In this document: one piece after another, positions 17,455-26,246 of the stretch | How positions within the stretch are numbered: the first letter of the stretch is position 1 | How the letters are laid out: the number at the start of each line of letters is the position of its first letter | NCBI GenBank assembly: GCA_013911975.1 | Contig: JACESF010000006.1 | Location: 48,080 to 112,079 of the forward strand | From: Hyphomicrobiales bacterium | GTDB taxonomy: Bacteria > Pseudomonadota > Alphaproteobacteria > Rhizobiales > Xanthobacteraceae | DNA length: 64,000 nt | Direction: 5' to 3' | Position numbers and translations under genes: made by a program | The notes under the pieces: generated by a model | Seen by the model: only the letters and a program-made list of their open reading frames with translations | What the model was told of the DNA's origin: nothing | The model's database searches: none

Positions 17455-20400
17455 CAGCTTGGCAGCCAGGCGCGGATCATGGACAGGAGGCGCGGCACGT
17501 CGATGGGCTTCGACATATAGTCGCTCGCCCCCGCCGCGAGGCACTTCTCGCGGTCGTCCTTCATGGCCTTGGCAGTGAGCGCGATGATGGGCAGCCGGGC
17601 GAAGGCGCCGCCGCGCTTGCGGATCTCGGTCATGGCCTCATAGCCGTCCATGACCGGCATCATGATGTCCATGAGCACGATCTCCACGTCCGGGTGGGCG
17701 TCCAGCTGCCCCAGCGCCTTGACGCCGTCCTGGGCGAGGGTGACCCGCATGCCCTTGCCGCGCAGCACCTTGGCGAGGGCGTAGATGTTGCGCATGTCGT
17801 CGTCCACCAGCAGGACGTGGCGGCCCTCCATGTCCCCGTCCGGGTTGGCGGGCAGGGCGGTGGGCTCGTGGCGCACGCTGTGCAGGAACAGGCTCACCTC
17901 GTCCAGCAGCCGCTCCGGGGAGAGGGCGCCCTTGATGACGATGCTGTCGGTATAGCCGCGCAGCCGCAGGCTCTCCTCGTTGGTGAGGTCGCGGCCGGAA
18001 TAGATCACCACCGGGATCTGGCGCGGGCGCTCGGCGAGGCGCTCCAGCACGTCGAAGCCGGACATGCCGGGCAGGCCCAGGTCCAGGATGATGCAGTCGA
18101 ATTCCGTGTCTGCGATCCGCTCCACCGCCTCCTCGCCGCTGGCGGCGCCCACCACCTGCGTGCCGTCGCGGGAGATCAGCTTCTGCACGGCAACGCGGGA
18201 GGTCTCGTCGTCGTCCACCACCAGCACCCGGCGCTGCCGGTCGGCGGCGAAATGGGTGAGGGCGGCGAGCGCTTCGGAAAGCTGCTCCGATGAGACCGGC
18301 TTCGTGAGGAAGCCGATGGCGCCCATCTGCCGGCCGCGCGGGGCTTCCTCCAGGGCGGAGACGATGTGCACGGGGATATGGCGGGTGGCCGGGTCCTTCT
18401 TGAGCCGCTCGATGACCGTCCAGCCGTCCATCTCGGGCAGCATGATGTCCAGCAGGATGCCCGTGGGCTTGAAGGTGCGCGCGAGGTCGAGCCCGCTCTG
18501 GCCGTCCATGGCGGCGAGCACCTGGCAGCCCTTGCGCCGGACGATGTTGGTGAGCGTGCGGGCGAACACCGGGTCGTCCTCGATGACGAGGATGCGCGGC
18601 ACGCCGTCCTCCAGCGCGTTGCGGTCGTCCGCCACGGCGCGGGCGGCGCGCGGCAGCAGCGGCCGGGGTGCGGAGCCGGTGGACGGGGCGTGGGCCTCGA
18701 AGGCGGGCAAGTGGTCGTCCGCCTCCCCGAGGGGAAGGGTCAGGCAGAAGGTGGTGCCTTCGCCCTCGGTGCTGCGCACGGTGAGGGTGCCGCCCAGCAG
18801 GGTGGCGAGGCTGCGTGAGATGGCGAGGCCGAGGCCGGTGCCGCCGAACTGGCGGCGTGTGCTGGCGTCCACCTGCTCGAACGCCTCGAAGATGGCGTCC
18901 AGCTTGCCCGCCGGGATGCCGATGCCGCTGTCGGACACTTCGAGGGCGATCCCCTTCCCGCCGTCGGCGGCGCGGAACACCACCTTCACGAAGCCCTGGG
19001 CCGTGAACTTGAAGGCGTTGCCCAGCAGGTTGTTGGTGATCTGCTCCAGCTTGCCGTCGTCGGTGACGAGGGAGGGGGGCGTGCCGTCCGCCTGCTCGAT
19101 GGAGAAGGCGAGGCCCTTCTCCTGCGCTACATGGCGGAAATTTCGCTCCATGCGCTGGCTGAGGGCGGCCACCTGTATGGGCTCGCGCACCAGGTCCATC
19201 TTGCCCGCCTCCACCTTGGAGAGGTCGAGGATCTCGTTGATGAGCCGCAGCAGGTTCGAGCCCGAGGAATGGATGATGGAGGCGGATTCCACCTGCTCCT
19301 CGTCCAGGTTCCCGGTTCGGTTCTCCGCGAGGTCCTGGGAGAGGATGAGCATGCTGTTGAGCGGCGTGCGCAGCTCGTGGGACATGTTGGCGAGGAACTG
19401 GGACTTGTATTGGTTCGCCCGCTCCAGGTCCGCCGCCTTCACCTCGGTCTCGCGCTGGAGGGCTTCCAGGCGGCCCTTCTGCTCGGTCACCGCCTCGGCA
19501 TGGCGCTTGAGGTCGTCGTTGGACTTCTGGAGTTCCTGGGCCTGGACGCGCAATTCCTCCTCGGAGGCGATGAGGCGCTGGGATTGCTGCTGGAGCTGGT
19601 CGTTGGTGACGCGCAGCTCCTCCTGCTGCACGCGCAGCTCCTCTTCCGCCGCCTGGAGTTCCCGCGCCTGGCGCTGGCTGCTTTCCAGCAGCTCGCGGGT
19701 GCGCAGCGCCCGCATGAGATTGTCCATGGACAGGCCGACCACGGCGCTGGCTTCCTCCACGAGGCGCTGGCGCACCGCGTCGAAGGCCTCGAAGCTCGCC
19801 AGTTCGAGCACGCCCAGAAGGCGGTCCTTCACGAGGACGGGAACCACGAGGACGGCGCGGGGGCTGGCTTCGCCGGTGCCCGAATGGATGCGGATATAGT
19901 CGTCCGGCACGGGCGCGAGCAGGATCGCCTGGCGCTCCAGCGCGCATTGCCCCACCAGCCCCTCGCCGATGCGGTATTCCGTGGTCAGGTGGCGCCGCTC
20001 GCGATAGCCGTAGGTGCCCAGCAGGCTGAGTTCGCCCTTCGCCTCGTCATGGGCGAAGAACACGGCGACCCCGGCCTTCAGGCGCGGCGCGAGGTCCTGG
20101 AGCAGCACGTCGCCGAAGGTGCGCAGGTCGTCCGCCTGCTGGATCTTGGAGGAGAGGGACGCGACGCCCGTCTTCACCCAGTCGTCGTTATAGGTGGCGA
20201 CGGACATGTCCTTGAACACGCTCAGCGCGCGGCCGATCGTGCCCACCTCGTCGCGCCGGTTCAGATAGGGGATGACGATGGAATGGTCGTGCTCGGCGAG
20301 CCGCTCCATCAGTTCCGCGAGATGGCGCAGCGGGCGGGCGATGAAGAGGCTCGCCAGGAAGAAGGCGCCGATGCCCGCGATGATGGTGAGCGCCAGCGCG

Positions 20401-21026
20401 ATACCGTTGACGTAGGCGAGCTGCGTCTCGCTCGCCTGGAGGTCCTCGCGGGCCTCCTTCAGGCGCATGCTCGCCGCCCTGATGAGCTCGTCCAGCGACG
20501 CGACGATCTTCCGGCTGCCACCTTCCTGGGTCTCCGCCATCAGGAAGGCTGCCAGGGCGAGGTCGCGCTCGCCGGGATCGGCCGTGCCGCCCCGCAGCCG
20601 CTCGGCCAGTTGCAGCAGGGGCAGCGCCGCGCCGCGCGACCATTGCTCGTTCATGCCGACCGCGCGTTCTACGGGCGCGCGCAGGGGGGCATCGTGGGCC
20701 AGCAGGTTCAGCAGCTCGGCGAACGCCGCACCCACTTCTGCGGTGGCGTTCTCGAAGGTCTTGAGAGAGGTGTCGGTCCCCTCGAAGACCAGCCGGAGCA
20801 GCGCGACCTGCCGTCGCGCGAGGGTCCGCGCCGCGACGTTCGCCTGGTTGATGGTCTGGGCGAGATACTCGCCCTGCTTCTGCGCTTCCGTGGCCGTCTG
20901 CACCGCCACGGTGTTGTAGCCCAGCATCACGAGCAGGAGGCCGATGAGGAGGGCGATGACGCAGGCGAGCTTCCATTGAACAGGCAGGTTGGCCATCCAG
21001 AAGCCGCCCGATTGTGTCCGCTGCAT
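17454..21026 (-). CDS. Hybrid sensor histidine kinase with HAMP, GAF and three receiver domains
   Basis: 1190 residues from ATG 21026, chosen for GGAGAGG upstream; ATG 21041 is an alternative. Order: membrane segment near residues 15-35; all-helical periplasmic region to about 205; second membrane segment; HAMP near 232-285; GAF near 305-440; long coiled coil to about 535; HisKA with the phosphoacceptor His in MSHELRTPLNS near 549; ATPase with N box NNLLGNAFKF and GTGLGLAIS near 735; then three receivers starting near 812 (LVIEDDP, LLDIMLPEMDGW), 930 (VVDDDE, LDLGLPGMSGF) and 1069 (LVDDDM, MDIMMPVMDGYE). The second receiver has KGALSP where KP is expected. First gene of a coupled four-gene operon ending in a GGDEF output. 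Confidence 0.93.
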   Translation of the reverse strand: MQRTQSGGFWMANLPVQWKLACVIALLIGLLLVMLGYNTVAVQTATEAQKQGEYLAQTINQANVAARTLARRQVALLRLVFEGTDTSLKTFENATAEVGAAFAELLNLLAHDAPLRAPVERAVGMNEQWSRGAALPLLQLAERLRGGTADPGERDLALAAFLMAETQEGGSRKIVASLDELIRAASMRLKEAREDLQASETQLAYVNGIALALTIIAGIGAFFLASLFIARPLRHLAELMERLAEHDHSIVIPYLNRRDEVGTIGRALSVFKDMSVATYNDDWVKTGVASLSSKIQQADDLRTFGDVLLQDLAPRLKAGVAVFFAHDEAKGELSLLGTYGYRERRHLTTEYRIGEGLVGQCALERQAILLAPVPDDYIRIHSGTGEASPRAVLVVPVLVKDRLLGVLELASFEAFDAVRQRLVEEASAVVGLSMDNLMRALRTRELLESSQRQARELQAAEEELRVQQEELRVTNDQLQQQSQRLIASEEELRVQAQELQKSNDDLKRHAEAVTEQKGRLEALQRETEVKAADLERANQYKSQFLANMSHELRTPLNSMLILSQDLAENRTGNLDEEQVESASIIHSSGSNLLRLINEILDLSKVEAGKMDLVREPIQVAALSQRMERNFRHVAQEKGLAFSIEQADGTPPSLVTDDGKLEQITNNLLGNAFKFTAQGFVKVVFRAADGGKGIALEVSDSGIGIPAGKLDAIFEAFEQVDASTRRQFGGTGLGLAISRSLATLLGGTLTVRSTEGEGTTFCLTLPLGEADDHLPAFEAHAPSTGSAPRPLLPRAARAVADDRNALEDGVPRILVIEDDPVFARTLTNIVRRKGCQVLAAMDGQSGLDLARTFKPTGILLDIMLPEMDGWTVIERLKKDPATRHIPVHIVSALEEAPRGRQMGAIGFLTKPVSSEQLSEALAALTHFAADRQRRVLVVDDDETSRVAVQKLISRDGTQVVGAASGEEAVERIADTEFDCIILDLGLPGMSGFDVLERLAERPRQIPVVIYSGRDLTNEESLRLRGYTDSIVIKGALSPERLLDEVSLFLHSVRHEPTALPANPDGDMEGRHVLLVDDDMRNIYALAKVLRGKGMRVTLAQDGVKALGQLDAHPDVEIVLMDIMMPVMDGYEAMTEIRKRGGAFARLPIIALTAKAMKDDREKCLAAGASDYMSKPIDVPRLLSMIRAWLPS

Positions 21027-21240
21027 CGACCTCTCCGGCATCGTGCGTCCGTGGAACGCGCCCGTTCCGGGAACGGCCGCGCCGCGGCCCGCGCCGCTCC
21101 GGCGCGCACTATGCCTCTATTCCCCCGGTGTATCCAACGGTGCCTGCCGGTATGATTTACACCGATCCGCAGCCCCTCGAACGCGAACGCGCCGCCCCCT
21201 CCGGGAGCGGCGCGCGGCGGTTCGCTGAGGCAACCCGGTG

Positions 21241-22647
21241 TCAGATGGGGAAGGGGCGCACATTGTAGCCCGGCGGCTGGGTCCGCTCGTAGGCGGACGC
21301 GATCCGCACCACCAGATCCTCCCGGTAGGCGCGGCCCACCACCTGGAGGCCGACCGGCATGCCGTTGGACGCGATGCCCGCGCACACCGTGCCCGCCGGC
21401 TGCCCGGTGAGGTTGAAGGGATAGGTGTAGAATACCCAGGAGACGAGGTTCCGGTCCGGCAGGGATGCGGGGACGTTGACGCCCGCGTCCAGCGAGGCGA
21501 CGGGCAGGACAGGCGAGACCAGCACGTCGTAGCGCTCGAAGAACAGGCGCATCTTCTCGCGCAGCGCGTAGCGCGCGAAGACGCTGGTGTAATAGGCGCG
21601 CATCTCCTGCGAGAGCGCGCCCTCCAGCACGTCCGCCACGGCGGGGTCCAGCAGGTCGCGCTGGGTCTCCACGAAGGACCGCAGGCGGATGCCGACGCCC
21701 GCATAGAATTCGGCGGTCCACAGGTCGGCCGGGTCGGTGTCGAAGACGCTCTCCACCTCGTCCATGTGGCAGCCGAGATCCTCCAGCGTGCGCGCGGCGC
21801 GGCGGGTGATCTCCACCACTTCCGGGTCCGGCCGCGCATAGCCCAGCGTCGGGCTATAGGCGACCCTGAGCCCCGCCACCGAGGCTCTCGCCGCCCCCAG
21901 CACATCCGGCACCGGGCCGGCGACGCCGAACGGGTCGCGCAAATCGGGGCCGGCGACGGCGGAGAAAAGCAGGGCGGCGTCCTCCATGGTGCGGGCGATC
22001 GGCCCCACATGGGCCAGTGTCGGCGTTGCCGAGGTGGGCCACACGGGCACGCGGCCGAAATGGCCCTTCAGCCCCGCAAGGCCCGAGAATGAGCAGGGGA
22101 TGCGGATGGAGCCGCCCCCGTCCGTTCCGAGCGCGAACGGCGTGATGCCCGCCGCCACCGAGGCCGCCGCTCCCGCGCTGGACCCGCCGGGGGTCTTCTC
22201 CAGATTCCAGGGGTGGTGGGTGACGCCGGTCAGCGGGCTGTCGCCCACGGGCTTGCAGCCGAATTCGCTGGTGGTGGTCTTGCCGATGAGGATGCCGCCC
22301 GCCGCCTTGGCGCGCTCCACGGCGGGGGCGTCGGCGGCGGCCACGTTGTCCGCCATGGCGCGCGAGCCCGACGCATAGGGCTTGCCGCCCACGGCCATGA
22401 GGTCCTTCGCCGAGAAGGGCAGGCCATGGAGGGGGCCGAGCGGCGCGCCCTTCATGACCGCGTCCTCAGCGACGCGGGCGGCGGCCAGCGCCTCCTCGGG
22501 CATGACGAAGAAGAAGGCGTTCAGGCTGTCCTGCGTGGCCTGCGCCTTGTCCAGCGCGCGGCGCGTCAGGTCCACGGGGGAGATGTCCCGCGCGGCGATG
22601 CGGCGGCGCAGTTCCATGGCGCTCATGGTGTCGAATTCGGCGGACAT
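21241..22647 (-). CDS. Amidase signature family hydrolase
   Basis: 468 residues, the family length. The Ser-cisSer-Lys triad is visible: Lys in LPFSAKDLM near residue 82, cis-Ser and nucleophile region in TPGGSSAGAAASVAAG and GTDGGGSIRIPCS near 150-180. Hydrolyses an amide to acid plus ammonia; the substrate is not readable. It is the last gene of the second branched-chain-type importer run, after a cyclase-family hydrolase, which suggests stepwise opening of an imported amide, lactam or imide. A perfect 12-bp hairpin and a long repeat lie between it and the cyclase gene, so expression may be partly uncoupled. Confidence 0.9.
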   Translation of the reverse strand: MSAEFDTMSAMELRRRIAARDISPVDLTRRALDKAQATQDSLNAFFFVMPEEALAAARVAEDAVMKGAPLGPLHGLPFSAKDLMAVGGKPYASGSRAMADNVAAADAPAVERAKAAGGILIGKTTTSEFGCKPVGDSPLTGVTHHPWNLEKTPGGSSAGAAASVAAGITPFALGTDGGGSIRIPCSFSGLAGLKGHFGRVPVWPTSATPTLAHVGPIARTMEDAALLFSAVAGPDLRDPFGVAGPVPDVLGAARASVAGLRVAYSPTLGYARPDPEVVEITRRAARTLEDLGCHMDEVESVFDTDPADLWTAEFYAGVGIRLRSFVETQRDLLDPAVADVLEGALSQEMRAYYTSVFARYALREKMRLFFERYDVLVSPVLPVASLDAGVNVPASLPDRNLVSWVFYTYPFNLTGQPAGTVCAGIASNGMPVGLQVVGRAYREDLVVRIASAYERTQPPGYNVRPFPI

Positions 22648-22667
22648 GGGGATCTCCCGGGGATGTC

Positions 22668-22694
22668 GACCACTCCCTTGGTAAGGGAGTGGTC
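22668..22694. repeat. Perfect 12-bp hairpin 20 bases before the amidase start
   Basis: GACCACTCCCTT pairs without mismatch with AAGGGAGTGGTC around a 3-base loop. It sits in the leader just upstream of the amidase ATG (22647), with no U-tract on either strand. It may affect translation, RNA processing or transcript stability. Confidence 0.75.
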
Positions 22695-22722
22695 TAGGAC
22701 GGGGCGGGCGCGCAGAGGGGTT

Positions 22723-22860
22723 CCCCTCTCCCCTTGCGGGAGAGGGTGCCGAGCGGAGCGAGGCGGGTGAGGGGTGGGGCTCCGCGCAAGGGGGCCGATG
22801 AGGTCTTGGCGCAGAGGCCCCCTCACCCCAACCCCTCTCCCGCGAGGGGGAGAGGGGCTC
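22723..22860. repeat. Intergenic palindromic repeat element
   Basis: About 138 bases made of nested inverted segments: CCCTCTCC...GGGAGAGGG on the left, CCCCTCTCCC-GCGA-GGGGGAGAGGGG on the right, and GGGTGAGGGG / CCCCTCACCC between them. Non-coding. This pattern resembles dispersed repeats common in high-GC proteobacterial genomes. Confidence 0.7.
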
Positions 22861-22882
22861 TGCCGCGCAGGTGAGGCCGGCT

Positions 22883-23581
22883 TCAGTCCAGCAGCGCGAA
22901 GGCGCGGACCGGGGAGCCGGAGCCGCCCTTGAACTTCAGCGGCACGCCGAAGAATTGGAACTCGCCCTTGCCGATGAGCTTCTCCAGGTTCACCAGCCAT
23001 TCCCAATGGCTCATGCCGAGGTCGCGGCACAGGCGGTGCTGGGCGAAGATGTTGTCGGTGGGCTTGTCGGTGGAGGGGCCTTCCACGCCGTGCATCCTGG
23101 AGCCGCGCGCGTGCAGCCACTGCGTCGCCTCGGCGGTGAGCAGGGGGTTCTTCCAGACCGAATCCAGGGTCGGGTAGTTGCGGGCGTGGAAGCCGGTGCA
23201 CAGCAGGACGATGTGGCCGTCCACCTTCACGCCCGCCGCCTTCTCGGCCGCATCCATGTCGGCATCGGTGATGTCGCCGAGGTCGGGGATGTGGCGCAGG
23301 TCGAAGCACACCGCCTTGCCCATGAACATCTCCAGCGGCATCTCGTCGATGGGCGCGCCATCGGGATTGACGTGGCGATAGGCGTCCACATGGGTCCCCA
23401 CATGGTCCAGCATGGCGATGAAATTGGTCTGGAAGGTCATGGCGTCGCCGGGCACGCCGAGGTCGAACGCCTTGGAGCTTTCGTGGCTCAGATGGGTGGT
23501 GATGACCGGCCGCTGAAACAGTTTGTGGGCCGGCATGTTGTCCTCGATGAGGAGGGAGAGGTCGATCACTGTCTTGGCCAT
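22883..23581 (-). CDS. Cyclase-family metal-dependent hydrolase (kynurenine formamidase-like)
   Basis: 232 residues. The family signature HVGTHVDAYRH (HxGTHxD type metal site) lies near residues 60-70, with DLSLLIEDNMP at the N terminus and LLCTGFHARNYPTLD near 130. Relatives hydrolyse N-formylkynurenine, isatin or other cyclic amides, and some are uncharacterised. It lies between importer genes and an amidase, consistent with a two-step hydrolysis of an imported ring amide; this is inference. GAAGGAGCCC precedes the ATG. Confidence 0.85.
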   Translation of the reverse strand: MAKTVIDLSLLIEDNMPAHKLFQRPVITTHLSHESSKAFDLGVPGDAMTFQTNFIAMLDHVGTHVDAYRHVNPDGAPIDEMPLEMFMGKAVCFDLRHIPDLGDITDADMDAAEKAAGVKVDGHIVLLCTGFHARNYPTLDSVWKNPLLTAEATQWLHARGSRMHGVEGPSTDKPTDNIFAQHRLCRDLGMSHWEWLVNLEKLIGKGEFQFFGVPLKFKGGSGSPVRAFALLD

Positions 23582-23684
23582 GATGGGCTCCTTCTTGGTC
23601 GGCTTTCACTGGAAAAAGGGCGAGCGGGGGCGTTCGCCCGGAAGGGACGTTCCGGCGGCGGGAGCCGCCGCGGTCTGGGAAGAA

Positions 23685-23706
23685 GCCCGGCGGCGCGCCG
23701 CCGGGC
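23685..23706. repeat. 22-bp perfect palindrome after livF
   Basis: GCCCGGCGGCG is followed directly by its reverse complement, 10 bases beyond the livF-type stop on the minus strand. No U-tract. Possible weak terminator or RNA-end hairpin before the cyclase gene. Confidence 0.5.
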
Positions 23707-23715
23707 GGGACGCGC

Positions 23716-24456
23716 TCAGGCGGCGCGCGGCGCCTTCTTGCCGAGGAAGGCGGCCATCACCTCCGGGTCGCGGGCCAGCTCGGCGCTGGGGCCGGAGCGG
23801 GCCACGCGGCCGTTGGCGATGACATAGGCTTCGTCGGCGATGGCGAGGGCGTAGGAGGCGAGCTGTTCCACCAGGAGGATGGTGAGGCCCGCCTTGTTGA
23901 GGTCGGTGAGCACGCCCATGAGCTGGTCGACGATCTTCGGCGCGAGGCCGAGCGACAATTCGTCGATGATCAGCAACTCGGGATCACCCATGAGCCCGCG
24001 CGCGATGGCGAGCATCTGCTGCTCGCCGCCGGACATGGACCCGGCCTGCTGGGCGAGGCGCTCCTTCAGGCGCGGGAACAGGGTGAGCACCCGCTCCAGC
24101 GCCGCGCGGGCCTTCTCGCCCTTCAGGCCCCCATGGGCATAGGCGCCGAGGATGAGATTGTCCTCGACGGTCTGGTCGGGGAAGAGAAGGCGTCCCTCGG
24201 GCACCATGACGAGCCCCCGCGCCACCTTCTTGTGGGCGGGCAGGCGGGTGGTGTCCTCGCCCTTGAAGGTGACGGTGCCGCCGGAAGGCCGCACGAGGCC
24301 GGAAGCGCCGCGCACCAGGGAGGACTTGCCCGCCCCGTTATTGCCGATCACCGCCACCAATTGCCCGCGCCGCACGGTGAGCGAGATGTCGCGCACCGCC
24401 ACCGCCGCGCCGTAGCGCAGTTCCAGGCCCTTGATGTCCAGAAGAATGTCGCTCAT
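23716..24456 (-). CDS. livF: Branched-chain-type ABC importer ATPase, LivF family (second cluster)
   Basis: 246 residues from ATG 24456, in ATGA overlap with the fused permease-ATPase gene. Walker A GNNGAGKSS, signature MSGGEQQMLAIARGL, Walker B LLIIDELSLGL, followed by TILLVEQ. Walker B ends in DEL rather than DEP; the catalytic Glu is kept. Works with the fused LivM-LivG protein and LivH of this cluster. Confidence 0.92.
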   Translation of the reverse strand: MSDILLDIKGLELRYGAAVAVRDISLTVRRGQLVAVIGNNGAGKSSLVRGASGLVRPSGGTVTFKGEDTTRLPAHKKVARGLVMVPEGRLLFPDQTVEDNLILGAYAHGGLKGEKARAALERVLTLFPRLKERLAQQAGSMSGGEQQMLAIARGLMGDPELLIIDELSLGLAPKIVDQLMGVLTDLNKAGLTILLVEQLASYALAIADEAYVIANGRVARSGPSAELARDPEVMAAFLGKKAPRAA

Positions 24457-26246
24457 GCCACCTTCTCCCCTTCCGCGCCGTGCAGCGAGGTGCCGAAATA
24501 GGCCTCGATTACCTTGGGGTCGTCCTGCACCACGGCGGGCGTGTCGCTGGCGATGACCTGCCCGTAATCCAGCACGGTCACGGTGTCGGCCACCGCCATG
24601 ATGAGATCCACGTGGTGCTCGATGAGCAGCACCGAGATGCCCAGCGACGCGATGCGCCGGATCACGGCTTCCAGGTCGTCGATCTCCTGGGTGGTGAGGC
24701 CCGCGGCGGGCTCGTCCAGCAGCAGCAGGCGGGGCTTGGCGGCGAGCGCCCGGGCGATCTCCAGGCGGCGCTGGAGGCCGAAGGGCAGGAAGCGCGCGGC
24801 CTCGTTGGCATAGTCCTCCAGCCCCACGAAGGCGAGCAGGCCGATGGCCACCCGGCGCGCCTCCGCCTCCTCGCGCCGCATACGCGGGGTGCGCAGCACG
24901 GCGTCCACCACGGAATAGGTGAGGCGGCGCTGATAGCCGGCGATGACGTTCTCCAGCACGGTCATCTCGCCGAACAATTCGGTGTTCTGGAAGGTGCGGG
25001 AGAGGCCCACGCGGGCGATCTCGTGGGACTTGAGCCCGGTGAGCGTCACCCCGTCCAGTTCGCAATCCCCCGAGGCCGGGCGATAGAAGCCGGAGATGGT
25101 GTTCACGAAGGTGGACTTGCCCGCCCCGTTCGGCCCGATCAGCGCATGCACCTCGCCGCCCTTCACCCGGACCGAGGCGTCGGAGAGGGCGGTGAGGCCG
25201 CCGAAGCGCACGGTGAGGCCACGCGCCACCAGTTCCGCCGCCAGCGCCTTCTCCGGCTGGCGCAGGCTCTCCTCCGCGGGCACCGCGCCGACGATGGAGA
25301 CGGCGCGCGCGCCGGGCCGCCAGCGCTTCACGAGGCCGTCTAGGGTGCCGAGGATGCCCTTGGGCAGGGCGAACATCACCATGAGCAGCAGCGCGCCATA
25401 GGCGAACTTCTGCCACAGGGCGAATTGCTGGAGCAGTTCCGGCAGGTAGGTGAGCAGATACGCGCCCAGCACCGGCCCGAACGTGGTGGCCGCGCCGCCC
25501 AGGATGACCATGAGCAGGAAGCGCACGCTGTCCGAAAAGGTGAAGATGTCGGGGGAGATATAGGCGTTGAGGAAGGCGTAGAAGGTGCCCGCCAGGCCCG
25601 CCGTCACCGACGCCACCACGAAGGCGAGGGTGCGCATGCCGGTGGCGTCGATGCCGAGCGCGCGCGCCGCCGTCTCGCTCTGCGACACCGCCAGCATGGC
25701 GCGGCCGAAGCGCGAGGTCTTCAAATTGTGGGTGGCGAGGGTGGCGAGGAACAGCGTTGCCGCCAGCACGCCGTAGAAGGCGTAGCCCGACAGGCGCCAG
25801 CCGAAGGCGTTGGGGGAGGGGATGGAGGTGATGCCCGTGGTGCCGCCGGTGAGCGACTGCCACTCGATGGCGACATTCTCCACGATGATGCCGAAGGCGA
25901 TGGTGACGACGGCGAGATAGACGCCCCGCACCCGCACCGTGGGATAGGCCAGCAGCACCCCGAACAGCCCGGCCACCAGAGCGGCCGCGAGGGAGGCGGT
26001 GATCATGTCGAACCCCGCCCGCGTGGCGAGGATCGCCCCGGTATAGGAGCCGAGCGCGAACAGGCCCGCCTGGCCGAGGGAGACGAGGCCCGTGAGCCCC
26101 ACCAGCACGTTGAGCCCGACCGCGATCACCCCATAGATGAGGAACAGCATGAAGAGCCGTAGCTCGTACTCATTGCCGGCGAGGACGGGGACGGCGACGA
26201 GCCAGGCCGCGAAGGCGAGGAAGCCGATGAGATGGAGGTGTCTCAT
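24453..26246 (-). CDS. Fused permease-ATPase of branched-chain-type ABC importer (LivM-LivG)
   Basis: 597 residues, one uninterrupted frame. Residues 1 to ~310 are a LivM permease (VGLTGLVSLGQAGLFALGSY near 50; FGRAMLAVSQSE and AARALGIDATG near 190-205). A linker of about 40 residues (EESLRQPEKALAAEL) leads to a LivG ATPase from ~345: Walker A GPNGAGKST, RTFQNTELF, FLPFGLQRRLEIARAL, LLLLDEPAAGL, LLIEHHV. Such fusions are known in this transporter family and tie ATPase to permease one to one. ATGA overlaps join it to livH before and livF after. The frame continues upstream into livH but that part is a shadow. Confidence 0.92.
   Translation of the reverse strand: MRHLHLIGFLAFAAWLVAVPVLAGNEYELRLFMLFLIYGVIAVGLNVLVGLTGLVSLGQAGLFALGSYTGAILATRAGFDMITASLAAALVAGLFGVLLAYPTVRVRGVYLAVVTIAFGIIVENVAIEWQSLTGGTTGITSIPSPNAFGWRLSGYAFYGVLAATLFLATLATHNLKTSRFGRAMLAVSQSETAARALGIDATGMRTLAFVVASVTAGLAGTFYAFLNAYISPDIFTFSDSVRFLLMVILGGAATTFGPVLGAYLLTYLPELLQQFALWQKFAYGALLLMVMFALPKGILGTLDGLVKRWRPGARAVSIVGAVPAEESLRQPEKALAAELVARGLTVRFGGLTALSDASVRVKGGEVHALIGPNGAGKSTFVNTISGFYRPASGDCELDGVTLTGLKSHEIARVGLSRTFQNTELFGEMTVLENVIAGYQRRLTYSVVDAVLRTPRMRREEAEARRVAIGLLAFVGLEDYANEAARFLPFGLQRRLEIARALAAKPRLLLLDEPAAGLTTQEIDDLEAVIRRIASLGISVLLIEHHVDLIMAVADTVTVLDYGQVIASDTPAVVQDDPKVIEAYFGTSLHGAEGEKVA

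Noticed and set aside
15003..21026. A chemotaxis operon
   Set aside because: Only CheR- and CheB-like proteins are present. CheA, CheW, CheY and chemoreceptors are absent, and the output is a diguanylate cyclase.
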